Of a stretch of DNA of 64,000 bases, positions 1 to 8,920 are shown piece by piece. This DNA is from Actinacidiphila paucisporea (GTDB lineage Bacteria; Actinomycetota; Actinomycetes; Streptomycetales; Streptomycetaceae): assembly GCF_900142575.1 (NCBI RefSeq), contig NZ_FRBI01000018.1, positions 89,640 to 153,639 of the forward strand, written 5' to 3'. A program made the position numbers and the translations under genes. The notes beneath the pieces were generated by a model. The model saw only the letters and a program-made list of their open reading frames with translations, made no database searches and was not told the origin of the DNA. Position 1 is the stretch's first letter. Each line of letters starts with the position of its first letter.

Positions 1-393
1 CTGCTCGCCGCCGTCGGCAACCCGCTGGTCGACGTGCTCGGCCACTGCACGGGACGGCTCATCGGCGACCGCGAGCGACCCGAGTCGACCTTCGACGCCG
101 AGGCCGTCTTCGCCGCGTGCGCCGCCGCGGGCACCGCCGTGGAGATCAACAGCAGCCCCAAGCGCCTCGACCCGCCGCGCCGGCTGCTGGCGCTGGCAAG
201 GGACGCCGGCACCCTCTTCGCGATCGACAGCGACGCCCACGCGCCCGGCCAGCTGGACTGGCAGGTCTACGGCTGCGCGCGCGCCGAGGAGGCCGGGATC
301 CCGGCCGGGCGGATCGTCAACACCTACAGCGCCGAGGGCCTGCTCGGCTGGACCGCGACGCGGCAGGTCCCGCCCGGCGCGGAGCAGGGCTGA
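1..393 (+). CDS. PHP-domain protein, C-terminal part (5' end outside window)
   Basis: The reading frame is open from the first base and ends at a TGA at 391-393, so only the last 130 residues are present. The motif EINSSPKRLD followed by FAIDSDAH and a final segment with IVNTYS matches the C-terminal half of the PHP metal-dependent phosphoesterase fold, as found at the end of PolX-type DNA polymerases and in stand-alone PHP phosphatases. The Asp and His of DSDAH are expected metal ligands. Which of these two protein types it is cannot be decided without the missing N-terminus. The gene is convergent with the secreted glycosidase downstream. Confidence 0.75.
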   Translation: MLAAVGNPLVDVLGHCTGRLIGDRERPESTFDAEAVFAACAAAGTAVEINSSPKRLDPPRRLLALARDAGTLFAIDSDAHAPGQLDWQVYGCARAEEAGIPAGRIVNTYSAEGLLGWTATRQVPPGAEQG

Positions 394-452
394 ACTGGAC
401 CTGCCGCGCCCGGCGCCCCTGACAGGCACCGGGTGCGGCAGGCGGTTCTGGG

Positions 453-497
453 GGTGCGGTCACCAGGTGGTGCGGTCACCCAGGGGGTGCGGTCACA
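453..497. repeat. Three short direct repeats GGTGCGGTCAC
   Basis: Near-identical 12-mers start at 453, 469 and 486 (GGTGCGGTCACC, GGTGCGGTCACC, GGTGCGGTCACA), with a 16-17 bp period. The last copy contains the stop codon of the minus-strand glycosidase gene. They lie between two convergent genes. Their role is unknown; no clear hairpin terminator is seen here. Confidence 0.5.
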
Positions 498-2583
498 AGG
501 TGGTGCAGACCGCGCCGTTGAGGGTGAAGACCGTCGGGTCCTGATAGGCGCCGTTGTTGGCGCCGGTGAAGCCGAAGGTCGCCGAATTGCCGCCGTTCGC
601 GGCCAGCGTGCCGTTCCAGTCCACCGGGGTCGCCACCACATGGGTGCCGTCGGTGCGCAGGTTGGCGTTCCAGAAGCCGCTCACCGACTCGCCGCTGCTG
701 GGGAAGGAGAAGGCCAGCGTCCAGCCGGTGATCGGGTTGGGGCTGGTGTTGGTGACCGTCACGTTGGCGTTGAAGCCGTTGCCCCAGCCGCCCGTCAGGT
801 CGTAGGAGACCGTGCAGGGCGCGTTCTTCGGAGTCCCGGTGCGTACGGTCACCGGGTCGGAGGGGCGGGAGAGCTTGCCGGTGGAGTCCCTGGCCAGCAC
901 GTTCCAGGTGAAGGTGCTGCCCGGGGTGAGGTTGGGCACGGTCGCCGAGGTGCCGGTGCTGGTGGCCAGCAGCTCGCTGACCCCGCCGAGCTGCCGGTAG
1001 ACCTCGTAGCGGTCGACCTTGCCGCCGCTGGACGGCGTCCAGCTGACGGTGGCGCTGGTGGCGCCGGCGGCGGTGACCTTGGGCGCACCGGGAGCGGTGA
1101 GCGCCGAGGCCGTGCCGGTCTTCGGGTGCACGGTCACGGTGGTGATCGAGTACGGCGGTACGGTCCAGGTCCCGGTGTTCGCCGCGGTCGTGCTGTCGAT
1201 CGAGGTGGCCCGGTCGCGGAAGGTGGCCACGGTCGCCGCCGAGCCGTCGGGGGTGAAGCCGGCGTAGTGCAGCGCGACGGTCTGGGAGTTGGCCGGGTCC
1301 TTGTTGATCAGCATGACGCTCAGGTCGCCGTTCGCCCGGTGCACCGCGTGCGCGGCCACCAGCCGGCTGCCGCTGGCCGCCGCGATCAACTGGTCGCCGG
1401 GGGTGCCGAGACGGCTGAGCATCGAGATCGCGTGGTAAGGCGCGAACGGGGTGTTCAGCGGCGGCTCGCACACCGTGCCGACGCAGGTGCCGCTGGACAG
1501 GATGCCGTAGTCGTTGTAGTCGGTGGCGCCGTCCGGGGCGGTGCTGATGCTGCCGGGGCCGTTGTGGGTGTCCCACCAGTCGACGGTGAAGACGCCGTTC
1601 TGCAGCGCGGTCAGGTACGCGTCGGCGCCGAAGAGCGCGTTGGGCTGGGTGTCCTCGAAGACGTTGGAGTTCAGCTCGGTCAGCGCGATCGGCAGGGCGC
1701 CCACCCCGGCCGCGTCCAACTGGTCGTGCAGCTGGTCCAGTTCGCCGGCCAGCTGGTCAGGGGTGCCCAGCATGCCCGCCGCGTCGGAGCCGCCCGGGTA
1801 CCAGTGCACGATGACGAAGTCGGCCTTGCCGGCGATCAGCGGGATGACCGTGTGGTTCCAGTCGGCGGTCTCCCCGGCGCCCATCACCCCGTCCGGCCAG
1901 TTGCCGGGCAGCGTCAGGACCGCGCCGACCTTCACGGAGGGGTCGACGGCCTTCATGGCGGCGGCGTAGTCGGCGACGTTGTGCGCGTAGGCGGTGGGGG
2001 AGGTGTCGGCGTGGTTGTCGGTCTCCCAACCGCTGCCGTAATGGCCGTTGCCGTACAGCTCGTTGCCGACCTCCCAGAACTTGGCGCCGTAGTGCTGGGT
2101 GACGTTGGAGTAGCGCACCCAGTCGGCGGCCTCCTGGGGGGTGCCCGAGCCGTAGTTGGCGATCAGGATCGGCTGGGCGCCGATCTTCTTGACGGTGCCC
2201 ATGAAGGCGTCGAAGTCGGTGCCGGGTGCCACGTAGCCGCCCGGTGCGGTGTTGTCCTTCCAGTGGTAGATGTCGCCGTAGGAGCCGCCGGGGTAGCGCA
2301 TCATGCCGATGTTCGCCGCCGAGAGCAGGTTCTGCACCTCGGGGACGTTCATCTGCGAGTCCCAGACCGCGCTGTTGAGGCCGTAGGCGGTACCGGGGAT
2401 GGTGCCCTGCCCCTCGTTCGCGTTCACCGTGACGTCCACCGCGGAGGGCGTCGGCGCGCCGGGGTCGTCGGCCAGGGCGGTCCCGCCGCCGGCCAGCAGC
2501 GCGGCGCCGAGCGCCACGACGGAGGCGCAGGCGGCAAGCCGTCTGCGCAGAGGGGCCGAGCTGATCGAAGTGCCTGGGCGCAC
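493..2583 (-). CDS. Secreted clan GH-A glycosidase (arabinofuranosidase-like) with Fn3 and CBM2
   Basis: This 696-residue exported enzyme has an N-terminal signal peptide (RRR, then a hydrophobic stretch ending ALA-DD), a catalytic TIM-barrel domain to about residue 490, a fibronectin type III domain (about 498-585) and a C-terminal cellulose-binding CBM2 (about 592-696) with Cys near both ends and conserved Trp. The likely acid/base is Glu175 in WEVGNELYG and the nucleophile Glu303 in LTELNSN, the pattern of GH51-like alpha-L-arabinofuranosidases; the true substrate is uncertain. The GTG at 2583 was chosen because GAAGGTGAG lies 7-8 nt upstream. An in-frame ATG further upstream overlaps the operator and is not used. 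A TTGACA promoter and a CebR-type operator precede it. Confidence 0.88.
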   Translation of the reverse strand: MRPGTSISSAPLRRRLAACASVVALGAALLAGGGTALADDPGAPTPSAVDVTVNANEGQGTIPGTAYGLNSAVWDSQMNVPEVQNLLSAANIGMMRYPGGSYGDIYHWKDNTAPGGYVAPGTDFDAFMGTVKKIGAQPILIANYGSGTPQEAADWVRYSNVTQHYGAKFWEVGNELYGNGHYGSGWETDNHADTSPTAYAHNVADYAAAMKAVDPSVKVGAVLTLPGNWPDGVMGAGETADWNHTVIPLIAGKADFVIVHWYPGGSDAAGMLGTPDQLAGELDQLHDQLDAAGVGALPIALTELNSNVFEDTQPNALFGADAYLTALQNGVFTVDWWDTHNGPGSISTAPDGATDYNDYGILSSGTCVGTVCEPPLNTPFAPYHAISMLSRLGTPGDQLIAAASGSRLVAAHAVHRANGDLSVMLINKDPANSQTVALHYAGFTPDGSAATVATFRDRATSIDSTTAANTGTWTVPPYSITTVTVHPKTGTASALTAPGAPKVTAAGATSATVSWTPSSGGKVDRYEVYRQLGGVSELLATSTGTSATVPNLTPGSTFTWNVLARDSTGKLSRPSDPVTVRTGTPKNAPCTVSYDLTGGWGNGFNANVTVTNTSPNPITGWTLAFSFPSSGESVSGFWNANLRTDGTHVVATPVDWNGTLAANGGNSATFGFTGANNGAYQDPTVFTLNGAVCTTL

Positions 2584-2631
2584 GGGAGTTCTCACCTTCG
2601 CGAGGCGGGACGTGGGGGGTGTGCGACTGCT

Positions 2632-2645
2632 TGGGAGCGCTCCCA
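2632..2645. promoter_or_regulatory. CebR-type operator TGGGAGCGCTCCCA
   Basis: This 14-bp perfect palindrome is identical to the established binding site of CebR, the LacI-family repressor of cello-oligosaccharide genes in Streptomyces. It sits directly downstream of the -10 region of the CBM2 glycosidase promoter and about 49 bp before its GTG start, the right place for steric repression. Confidence 0.88.
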
Positions 2646-2673
2646 TATTTGGCACGGCGACGCTTCTTGTCAA
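2645..2673 (-). promoter_or_regulatory. Promoter of the CBM2 glycosidase gene
   Basis: On the minus strand a consensus -35 TTGACA (2668-2673) is followed after 17 bp by AAATAT (2645-2650), a weak -10. The -10 abuts the CebR-type palindrome, so bound repressor would block it. Confidence 0.6.
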
Positions 2674-2720
2674 TGCCCCGGTCAGGAACCGGAGTCCGGT
2701 GTCCGCCGCGGCCCCGCGGG

Positions 2721-4124
2721 TCAGTCGCCGAGCCGGTCGATCTGCCGGATCCGGTTCGTCACGTCCAGCGCCGCGACCTTGTACGACTCCGCCAGCGTCG
2801 GGTAGTTGAAGACCGCGTCCACCAGGTAGTCCACGGTGCCGCCGCAGCCCATCACCGCGTGTCCGATGTGGATCAGCTCGGTCGCCCCGGTGCCGAAGCA
2901 GTGCACGCCGAGCAGCTTGCGGTCCTCGGGCGAGACCAGCAGCTTGAGCATGCCGTGCGCGTCGCCGATGATCTGGCCGCGGGCCAGCTCCCGGTAGCGG
3001 GAGACGCCCACCTCGAAGGGCACCGACGCCTCGGTGAGCTGGTCCTCGGTGCGCCCGATGAAGCTGATCTCCGGGATGGTGTAGATGCCGATCGGCTGCA
3101 GGTCCTGCAGGCCGCGCGCCGGCTCGCCGAAGGCGTGGTAGGCCGCGCACCTGCCCTGCTCCATCGAGGTCGCCGCCAGCGCGGGGAATCCTATGACGTC
3201 GCCGACCGCGTAGATGTGCGGCACGGCCGTACGGTAGCTGCCGTCCACCGCGATACGGCCGCGCTTGTCCGCGCTCAGGCCCGCCCTGTCCAGGTCGAGC
3301 CCGTCGGTGAGGCCCTGCCGGCCCGCCGAGTACATCACCGCTTCGGCCGCGATCTTCTTGCCGCTGGCCAGCACGGTCAGGGTGCCGCGCTCGTGCCGCT
3401 CGACGGCCGACACCGTCTCACCGAAGCGGAAGGTCACCGCCAGGTCCCGCAGGTGGTACTTCAGCGCCTCGACGATCTCCGCGTCGCAGAAGTCCAGCAT
3501 CGCGTCGCGCTGTTCGACCACCGTGATCCTGCTGCCCAGGGCGGCGAACATCGAGGCGTACTCCATGCCGATCACCCCGGCACCGACGATCACCATCGAG
3601 CGAGGCACCCGCTCCATGTCGAGCACGCTGTCGGAGTCCATCACCGTGCGGTCGTCGAACTCGACGCTCGCCGGGCGGGCCGGCCTGGTGCCGGTGGCGA
3701 TCACGATGTGGTCGGCGGTCAGCACCCGCTCGTGTCCGCCGGCGCCGGTGACGGCCACGGTGTGCTCATCGAGGAAGCGCCCGGTGCCGTCGAGCACCGT
3801 GATCCGGTTGCGGGACAGCTGGTTGCGGATCACGTCCACCTCGCGGCCGACCACGTGCTGGGTCCTGGCCGTCAGGTCGGCGACGGTGATGTCCTCCTTC
3901 AGGCGGTAGCTCTGGCCGTACAGATCACGCTGGTTGAGCCCGGTGAGGTAGAGCACCGCCTCGCGCAGGGTCTTGGAGGGGATGGTGCCGGTGTGCAGCG
4001 ACACCCCGCCGAGCCGGTCGGCGCGGTCCACCAGGGCCGCCCGCCGCCCGAGTTTGGCCGCCGCGATGGCAGCCTTCTGCCCACCGGGGCCGGAACCGAT
4101 CACCAGGATGTCGAAGTCGCGCAC
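2721..4124 (-). CDS. sthA: Soluble pyridine nucleotide transhydrogenase
   Basis: This 467-residue cytoplasmic FAD enzyme exchanges reducing equivalents between NADPH and NAD+. It has the FAD-binding GSGPGG motif near residue 11, a second Rossmann motif (VGAGVIGMEYASMF) for the nicotinamide nucleotide, the FAD motif YAVGDV and a C-terminal dimerisation domain. It belongs to the disulfide oxidoreductase superfamily, but the segment before GTIPSK (GGVSLHTGTIPSK) lacks the redox-active cysteine pair, as expected for SthA rather than for lipoamide dehydrogenase. It stands alone, between a terminator on its 5' side and the glycosidase promoter region on its 3' side. Confidence 0.9.
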   Translation of the reverse strand: MRDFDILVIGSGPGGQKAAIAAAKLGRRAALVDRADRLGGVSLHTGTIPSKTLREAVLYLTGLNQRDLYGQSYRLKEDITVADLTARTQHVVGREVDVIRNQLSRNRITVLDGTGRFLDEHTVAVTGAGGHERVLTADHIVIATGTRPARPASVEFDDRTVMDSDSVLDMERVPRSMVIVGAGVIGMEYASMFAALGSRITVVEQRDAMLDFCDAEIVEALKYHLRDLAVTFRFGETVSAVERHERGTLTVLASGKKIAAEAVMYSAGRQGLTDGLDLDRAGLSADKRGRIAVDGSYRTAVPHIYAVGDVIGFPALAATSMEQGRCAAYHAFGEPARGLQDLQPIGIYTIPEISFIGRTEDQLTEASVPFEVGVSRYRELARGQIIGDAHGMLKLLVSPEDRKLLGVHCFGTGATELIHIGHAVMGCGGTVDYLVDAVFNYPTLAESYKVAALDVTNRIRQIDRLGD

Positions 4125-4145
4125 CGGGCCAGTCTGTCAGCCCCG

Positions 4146-4176
4146 TCCACCCCGCGTCCCGGCTTCGCGGGGTGGA
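4146..4176 (-). terminator. Hairpin terminator after the GH65 gene
   Basis: TCCACCCCGCG at 4146-4156 and CGCGGGGTGGA at 4166-4176 form an 11-bp perfect stem with a 9-nt loop. It lies 10 nt past the stop codon of the GH65 gene and before the sthA start. Confidence 0.75.
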
Positions 4177-4185
4177 GGGCCCCGG

Positions 4186-6546
4186 CTACGTCAGGTGCTG
4201 CGGGCGGCGCAGCGGAGCGCGGCCGGGCGGCTGGGGCGGCGAGGGCTGGTGGGCGACATGGGGCAGTTGGTGGACCACCGGACGGTCGGCGGTCAGGGTG
4301 AACGGCTCGTCGTAGTGCAGGATCTCCAGCGGCTCGCCGGCGGCCAGGGTGTAGGTCGCGGTCTTCCTGTCGACCTCCACCCGCAGCCGTCGGCCGCGGA
4401 AGAGCAGCCGGAAGGCGATCCGGCTGAGCGCGTCGGGCAGCCGGGGCGCGAAGCGGATCCCGTCGCCGTCGATGAGCCGCATCCCGCCGAAGCCCGCCAC
4501 CAGCGCGGTCCAGGTGCCGGCCAGCGCGGCGATGTGCAGCCCGTCCCGGGCGTTGTTCTCCAGGTCCTCCAGGTCGATCATCGCGGTCTCGCCGAGGTAG
4601 TCGTAGGCCAGTTGCAGATGCCCGACCTCGGCGGCGATCACCGACTGGCAGTAGGCGGACAGCGACGAGTCGCGTACCGTCAGCGGCTCGTAGTAAGCGA
4701 AGTTGCGGGCCTTCTGCTCGTGCGTGAAGGCGTCGCCGCGCAGGTACATCGCCAGCACCAGGTCGGCCTGCTTGACCACCTGTTTGCGGTAGAGGTCGAA
4801 GTACGGGTAGTACAGCATCAGCGGGTAGTGGTCGGGGTCGGTGCCCTCGAAGTCCCAGATCTGGCGCCGGCAGTAGCCCTTGGACTGCTCGTGCACCCCG
4901 AAGTCCTCGTCGAAGGGCAGCGCCATCGCCGCCGCCGCGTCCCGCCACGCGGCCGTCTCCTCGTCGCTGACGCCGAGCGCCGCCGCGTGCCGCGGGTGCC
5001 TTTCCGCCGCGTCCGCCGCGGCGGTCAGGTTCGCCTGCGCCATCAGGTTGGTGAAGGCGTTGTCGTCGCTGACCGCGCTGTATTCGTCGGGCCCGGTGAC
5101 GCCGTCGATGTGGAAGGCGCCCGCGTGGTCGTGGTGCCCCAGCGAGCGCCACAACCTGGCGGTCTCCACCAGCAGTTCGAGGCCGGTGTCGCGCTCGAAG
5201 ACCTGGTCGCCGGTGATGGCGACGTAGCGGACCACGGCGTCGGCGATGTCGGCGTTGATGTGGAAGGCGGCGGTGCCGGCCGGCCAGTAGCCCGACGCCT
5301 CGTCGCCGTTGATGGTCCGCCACGGGAAAGTGGCACCCGCCAGGCCCAGTTGGCGTGCCCGCTCCTGCGCGACCGGCAGCATGTTGTACCGCCAGCGCAG
5401 CACCTCCGCGGCGGCGTGCGGCGAGGTGAAGCCCAGCAGCGGCAGCACGAAGGTCTCGGCGTCCCAGAAGGAGTGCCCGTCGTAGCCGGAACCGGTCAGG
5501 CCCTTGGCGGGAATGGCCCGCTCCTCGGCCCGGGCACCGACCTGGAGGACGTGGAAGAGCGCGAAGCGCACCGCCTGCTGGATCTCGGTGTCGCCGTCGA
5601 CCTCGACGTCGGCCCGCTCCCAGAAGTCGTCCAGGTAGGCCCGCTGCTGGTCGAGCAGGCCCTGCCAGCCGGTGTCCCTGGCACCCACCAGCGCCGCGTC
5701 CGCCTGGTCGCGCAGCGCGGGCAGCGAGCGGGCCGCCGACCAGCCGTAGGCGACGAATTTCTCCAGCCGCAGCCGCTGGCCTGCCTCGACCACCGACGTC
5801 ACGGTCAGCCGGCTCACGTCGTCGTCGGACTCCGCCGACACCTGGGTGCTGTCCGGGCCGTCGATCCGGTGGTCGGCGGCCACCGCGACCCGCAGCCGGC
5901 TGCGGGTGGTGGAGTGCACCAGCCGCAGCCTGGTGCCCGACGCGTAGTGCTCCTCGGCCAGCAGCGGCGAGTCCAGCGCGGCCGACACCCGCGGGTCGCC
6001 GGCCGCGTGCGGCACGTCCTCGTTGGCGGCCAGCTCCGACTGCACCACCACCCGGACCTCACCGTCCAGCGGCTCGATCTCGTAGGCGATGGCGGCGACC
6101 GCCCGCTGCTGGAAGGACACCATCCGAGTCGAGGTCACCCGTACCGCCCGCCCGGCCGGCGACACCCACTCGCACACCCGGTGCAGCACCCCGGCCCGCA
6201 GGTCCAGCTCCCGCTCGTGCCGGCGGATCGTGCCGTAGCGCAGGTCGAACGGCTCGTCGTCCACCAGCAGCCTGATGAGCTTGCCGTTGGTGACGTTGAT
6301 GACGGTCTGCCCGGACTCCGGGTAGCCGAAGCCGGCCTCCGCGTACGGCAGCGGGTGCAGCTCGTACAGCCCGTTGAGATACGTGCCAGGCAGGCCGTTG
6401 GGCTCGCCCTCGTCGAGGTTGCCGCGCCAGCCGATGTGCCCGTTGGACAGTGCGAAGACCGACTCGCTCTGCGGTAGCAGATCCAGGTTCAGCTCGCACT
6501 CGCGCAGCGACCAGGGCGAGACCTCGAAGGCCGGATCGGTGATCAC
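4186..6546 (-). CDS. GH65 disaccharide phosphorylase/hydrolase (maltose phosphorylase type)
   Basis: The 786-residue cytoplasmic protein has the GH65 layout: an N-terminal beta-sandwich (about 1-270), an (alpha/alpha)6 barrel (about 310-680) and a short C-terminal beta domain. The barrel carries the general acid Glu488 in GVTGPDEYS and the family motifs GLTGSGYDGHSFWDAE and KQADLVLAMY. GH65 phosphorylases split alpha-glucosidic disaccharides such as maltose, trehalose or kojibiose into beta-glucose 1-phosphate and a sugar. The partner gene immediately upstream encodes a beta-phosphoglucomutase-like HAD protein, which would consume that product; the two genes overlap by 4 nt (GTGA), so translation is probably coupled. 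The exact disaccharide cannot be assigned from sequence. Confidence 0.9.
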   Translation of the reverse strand: MITDPAFEVSPWSLRECELNLDLLPQSESVFALSNGHIGWRGNLDEGEPNGLPGTYLNGLYELHPLPYAEAGFGYPESGQTVINVTNGKLIRLLVDDEPFDLRYGTIRRHERELDLRAGVLHRVCEWVSPAGRAVRVTSTRMVSFQQRAVAAIAYEIEPLDGEVRVVVQSELAANEDVPHAAGDPRVSAALDSPLLAEEHYASGTRLRLVHSTTRSRLRVAVAADHRIDGPDSTQVSAESDDDVSRLTVTSVVEAGQRLRLEKFVAYGWSAARSLPALRDQADAALVGARDTGWQGLLDQQRAYLDDFWERADVEVDGDTEIQQAVRFALFHVLQVGARAEERAIPAKGLTGSGYDGHSFWDAETFVLPLLGFTSPHAAAEVLRWRYNMLPVAQERARQLGLAGATFPWRTINGDEASGYWPAGTAAFHINADIADAVVRYVAITGDQVFERDTGLELLVETARLWRSLGHHDHAGAFHIDGVTGPDEYSAVSDDNAFTNLMAQANLTAAADAAERHPRHAAALGVSDEETAAWRDAAAAMALPFDEDFGVHEQSKGYCRRQIWDFEGTDPDHYPLMLYYPYFDLYRKQVVKQADLVLAMYLRGDAFTHEQKARNFAYYEPLTVRDSSLSAYCQSVIAAEVGHLQLAYDYLGETAMIDLEDLENNARDGLHIAALAGTWTALVAGFGGMRLIDGDGIRFAPRLPDALSRIAFRLLFRGRRLRVEVDRKTATYTLAAGEPLEILHYDEPFTLTADRPVVHQLPHVAHQPSPPQPPGRAPLRRPQHLT

Positions 6547-7286
6547 GCGGTGGCCCCCAGCAGCTCGGCCAGGTCGGAGACCACGGTGTCGGCGCCGTGC
6601 CGCCGCAGTTCCTCGGCCTGCCCGGTGCGGTCCACGCCCACCACGTAGCCGAACCGCCCGGCCCGCCCGGCGTCCATGCCGACCAGCGCGTCTTCAAAGA
6701 CCGCTGCCTCACCGGGGCCGAAGCCCAGGTCGCTCGCTGCCTCCAGGTACGTGTCCGGTTTCGGCTTGCCGCGCAGGCCCCGCTCGCGCGCGACGACCCC
6801 GTCGATCCGCACGTCGAGCAGGTGCTCGATCCCCGCGGAGACCAGGACGTCGCGGCAGTTGGCGCTGGAGGAGACCACGGCGGTGCGCAGCCCCGCGGCC
6901 CGCACCGCCTCCAGGTAGCGCACCGAGCCGGGGTAGGGCTTGACGCCGTCCTGGCGGATCTTCTCCAGCACCACGATGTTCTTGCGGTTGCCCAGGCCGT
7001 GGACCGTGTCGTGGTCCGGCGGGTCGTCCTCGTCGCCCTCGGGCAGCTCGATACCGCGCGAGGCCAGGAAGGTGCGCACCCCGTCGGCGCGCGGCCGGCC
7101 GTCCACGTACTCGTCGTAGTCGGTGGTCGCGTCGAAGGGCTGGAATTCAGGGCCTTCGAGGTGGCGCAGAAAGCCGTCGAAGGTCTCCTTCCACGCGGCG
7201 GCGTGCACCAGCGCCGTCGGAGTGAGGACCCCGTCGAGGTCGAAGAGGCAGGCGCGGATACCACTGGGCAGGCCGATCTCGCTCAT
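6543..7286 (-). CDS. Beta-phosphoglucomutase-like HAD hydrolase
   Basis: This 247-residue HAD protein has the nucleophile/acid pair Asp16 and Asp18 in CLFDLDGVL, a helical cap (about 25-110), the SSSAN motif 2, the Lys-containing GKPKPD motif 3 and the acidic VFEDALVG motif 4. In beta-phosphoglucomutase these residues carry phosphate between C1 and C6 of glucose, giving glucose 6-phosphate for glycolysis. The stop overlaps the GTG start of the GH65 gene by 4 nt. The ATG at 7286 was chosen because the fold begins within 15 residues; the ribosome binding site is weak. It lies 73 nt after the SDR gene on the same strand and may share its transcript. Confidence 0.87.
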   Translation of the reverse strand: MSEIGLPSGIRACLFDLDGVLTPTALVHAAAWKETFDGFLRHLEGPEFQPFDATTDYDEYVDGRPRADGVRTFLASRGIELPEGDEDDPPDHDTVHGLGNRKNIVVLEKIRQDGVKPYPGSVRYLEAVRAAGLRTAVVSSSANCRDVLVSAGIEHLLDVRIDGVVARERGLRGKPKPDTYLEAASDLGFGPGEAAVFEDALVGMDAGRAGRFGYVVGVDRTGQAEELRRHGADTVVSDLAELLGATA

Positions 7287-7359
7287 GACGCAGCTTGTGC
7301 CCCCATCACCCCCGGGGTATGTCCGCTCGCCGTGAAGTCCGCCCGACTCGCCGAACGGG

Positions 7360-8037
7360 TCAGGACGCGTCCGGGGCGCCGAGCCGGTTGATGTCGGCCG
7401 CGGACAGGATGTGCGGCCCGCGGCCTTGCAGGCGTACGACACCGAGCATGGAGCGGCCGAGCAGCTCGGTGGTGGTGACCTGGTCCGGTGCGAGCCGGTG
7501 CACCAGCGGGTAGAGCCAGGACGTCAGCCGGTAGATGATCCGGTACGTCCGCGTGCGGGAGACCGCGCCGTGCATCGGCCGGATCCAGCCGGGACGGAAC
7601 ATGTACGCCCGCATGTCCATCGCCAGCAGCGCGTTCTCGGTGCGGCCCTTGACCCTGGCCCAGGCCACCCGGCCCTGCTCGGTGCTGTCGGTGCCGGCGC
7701 CCGAGACGTAGGTGAAGGTCAGCTCGGGATTGCCGGGTGCCAGCAGCCGGGCGGCGGCCAGCGGGAAGTCGTGGCTGACCCGCTCGTAGACCTCGGCGGT
7801 GTGGCCGGCGGTGGAGACGCCCAGGCAGTAGAAGCAGGCGTCAGCGCCGGCCAGCTCGCCGGCGATCGGGGACAGGTCGGTGAAGTCGGCGTGGGCGACC
7901 TCGCGCAGCTTGGGGTGCGCGACACCCAGCGGGCCGCGCCCGACCGTGACCACCTCGGTCACCTCGTCGTCCAGCAGGCACGCGCGCAGCACACCGTGCC
8001 CGACCATGCCGGAGGCACCGAAGACCACCACCTTCAT
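7360..8037 (-). CDS. Atypical SDR, NAD(P)-binding epimerase-like protein
   Basis: The protein has 225 residues, a Rossmann fold with nucleotide motif GASGMVG at residues 8-14 and the VSGAGTDS segment usual in atypical short-chain dehydrogenases. The classical YxxxK pair is not intact (the segment reads WARVKGRTE), so it may bind NAD(P) without dehydrogenase activity, as in NmrA-like and HTATIP2/TIP30-like proteins. The substrate is unknown. It is the first of three minus-strand genes leading to the GH65 cassette. Confidence 0.8.
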   Translation of the reverse strand: MKVVVFGASGMVGHGVLRACLLDDEVTEVVTVGRGPLGVAHPKLREVAHADFTDLSPIAGELAGADACFYCLGVSTAGHTAEVYERVSHDFPLAAARLLAPGNPELTFTYVSGAGTDSTEQGRVAWARVKGRTENALLAMDMRAYMFRPGWIRPMHGAVSRTRTYRIIYRLTSWLYPLVHRLAPDQVTTTELLGRSMLGVVRLQGRGPHILSAADINRLGAPDAS

Positions 8038-8122
8038 CGCGGGTCGCCGCCGCCTTCCTGCTGTTTCGCGGATGCGGACGCACCCACCGGCGGGGACGAT
8101 GGTAACGCCCGCCGCGGGCGGC

Positions 8123-8758
8123 TCAGTCGGCGATCACCGCGATCTTGCGCAGGTAGTCGCCCGCGGTGACCCGGCCGAGGACGAAGTCGGCGACGTCGGC
8201 GCGGGAGACCGTCGGCACGCCGCGCAGCTCCAGGCGCTCGCCGTGCCGGTAGCGGCCGGTGCGGGCGCCGTTGGTGAGCATCACCGGGTAGACCAGTGTC
8301 CAGTCCAGCGAGCTGCGGCGCAGCAGCTGCTCACCGGCCGCCTTGTCGGCGTAGACCCGCCCCAGCACGCGGTAGGCCAGCCGCGGCAGGGCGGGCACCT
8401 GCGCCATGGTGTCGCCGACGCCGAGGCCCGACAGCCACACCAGCCTGCCGACCTCCGCCTCTTCCATGGCGCGGACGATCCGCGGGGTCGCCTGTGCCAT
8501 CACGGTGGGCGAGCGCAGGCCCTGCAGGTTGCGCTCGGTGCCCAGCGCGCTGACGACCGCGTCGGCGCCGGACACGGCCGCTGTCACCGCGGCCTGATCG
8601 GATGTCACCTGCCCGACCGCGATCCGCAGGCCGTCCCTGGCGGGCGGCGCCTTGGCCGGATCGCGCACGAAGGCCGTCACCTCGTGGCCCGCGGCCAGCG
8701 CCTGCGCGACGACCTGGCGTCCGGTGGCGCCGGTGCTGCCGAAGACCGCGATCCGCAT
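8123..8758 (-). CDS. NAD(P)H-binding SDR (NmrA/NAD-binding_10 type)
   Basis: This 211-residue Rossmann-fold protein starts MRIAVFGSTGATG, the GxxGxxG nucleotide motif, and has SALGTE and WLSGLGVGD segments typical of NAD(P)H-binding proteins related to flavin reductase BLVRB and NmrA. The start at 8758 is supported by AGGAGG 5-6 nt upstream. It is not clearly related to the neighbouring SDR gene in sequence, and no metabolic partner is visible. It diverges from the secreted hydrolase gene across a 162-bp region in which no clear promoter was identified. Confidence 0.82.
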   Translation of the reverse strand: MRIAVFGSTGATGRQVVAQALAAGHEVTAFVRDPAKAPPARDGLRIAVGQVTSDQAAVTAAVSGADAVVSALGTERNLQGLRSPTVMAQATPRIVRAMEEAEVGRLVWLSGLGVGDTMAQVPALPRLAYRVLGRVYADKAAGEQLLRRSSLDWTLVYPVMLTNGARTGRYRHGERLELRGVPTVSRADVADFVLGRVTAGDYLRKIAVIAD

Positions 8759-8920
8759 GGTGTCCCTCCTGGTGCGTGCCGCTCGCCGCGGCGCGGCCTG
8801 CCGCGCGCGCGGCAGTCGGGTTTCCCCCCGGGCGACCGACCGGCCAGCCGGATGGGGAAGGCGGCGCCCGGCGGCCAGGATGAAGCGGTCGTCACCTTCG
8901 CACGGACCACAGGAGCCACC

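Noticed and set aside
433..2805. A very long open frame on the plus strand opposite the CBM2 glycosidase (and similar long frames opposite most genes).
   Set aside because: It is rich in Arg, Gly, Val and Ala with no domain motifs. In this GC-rich DNA the frames opposite real genes rarely contain stops, so they are shadows.
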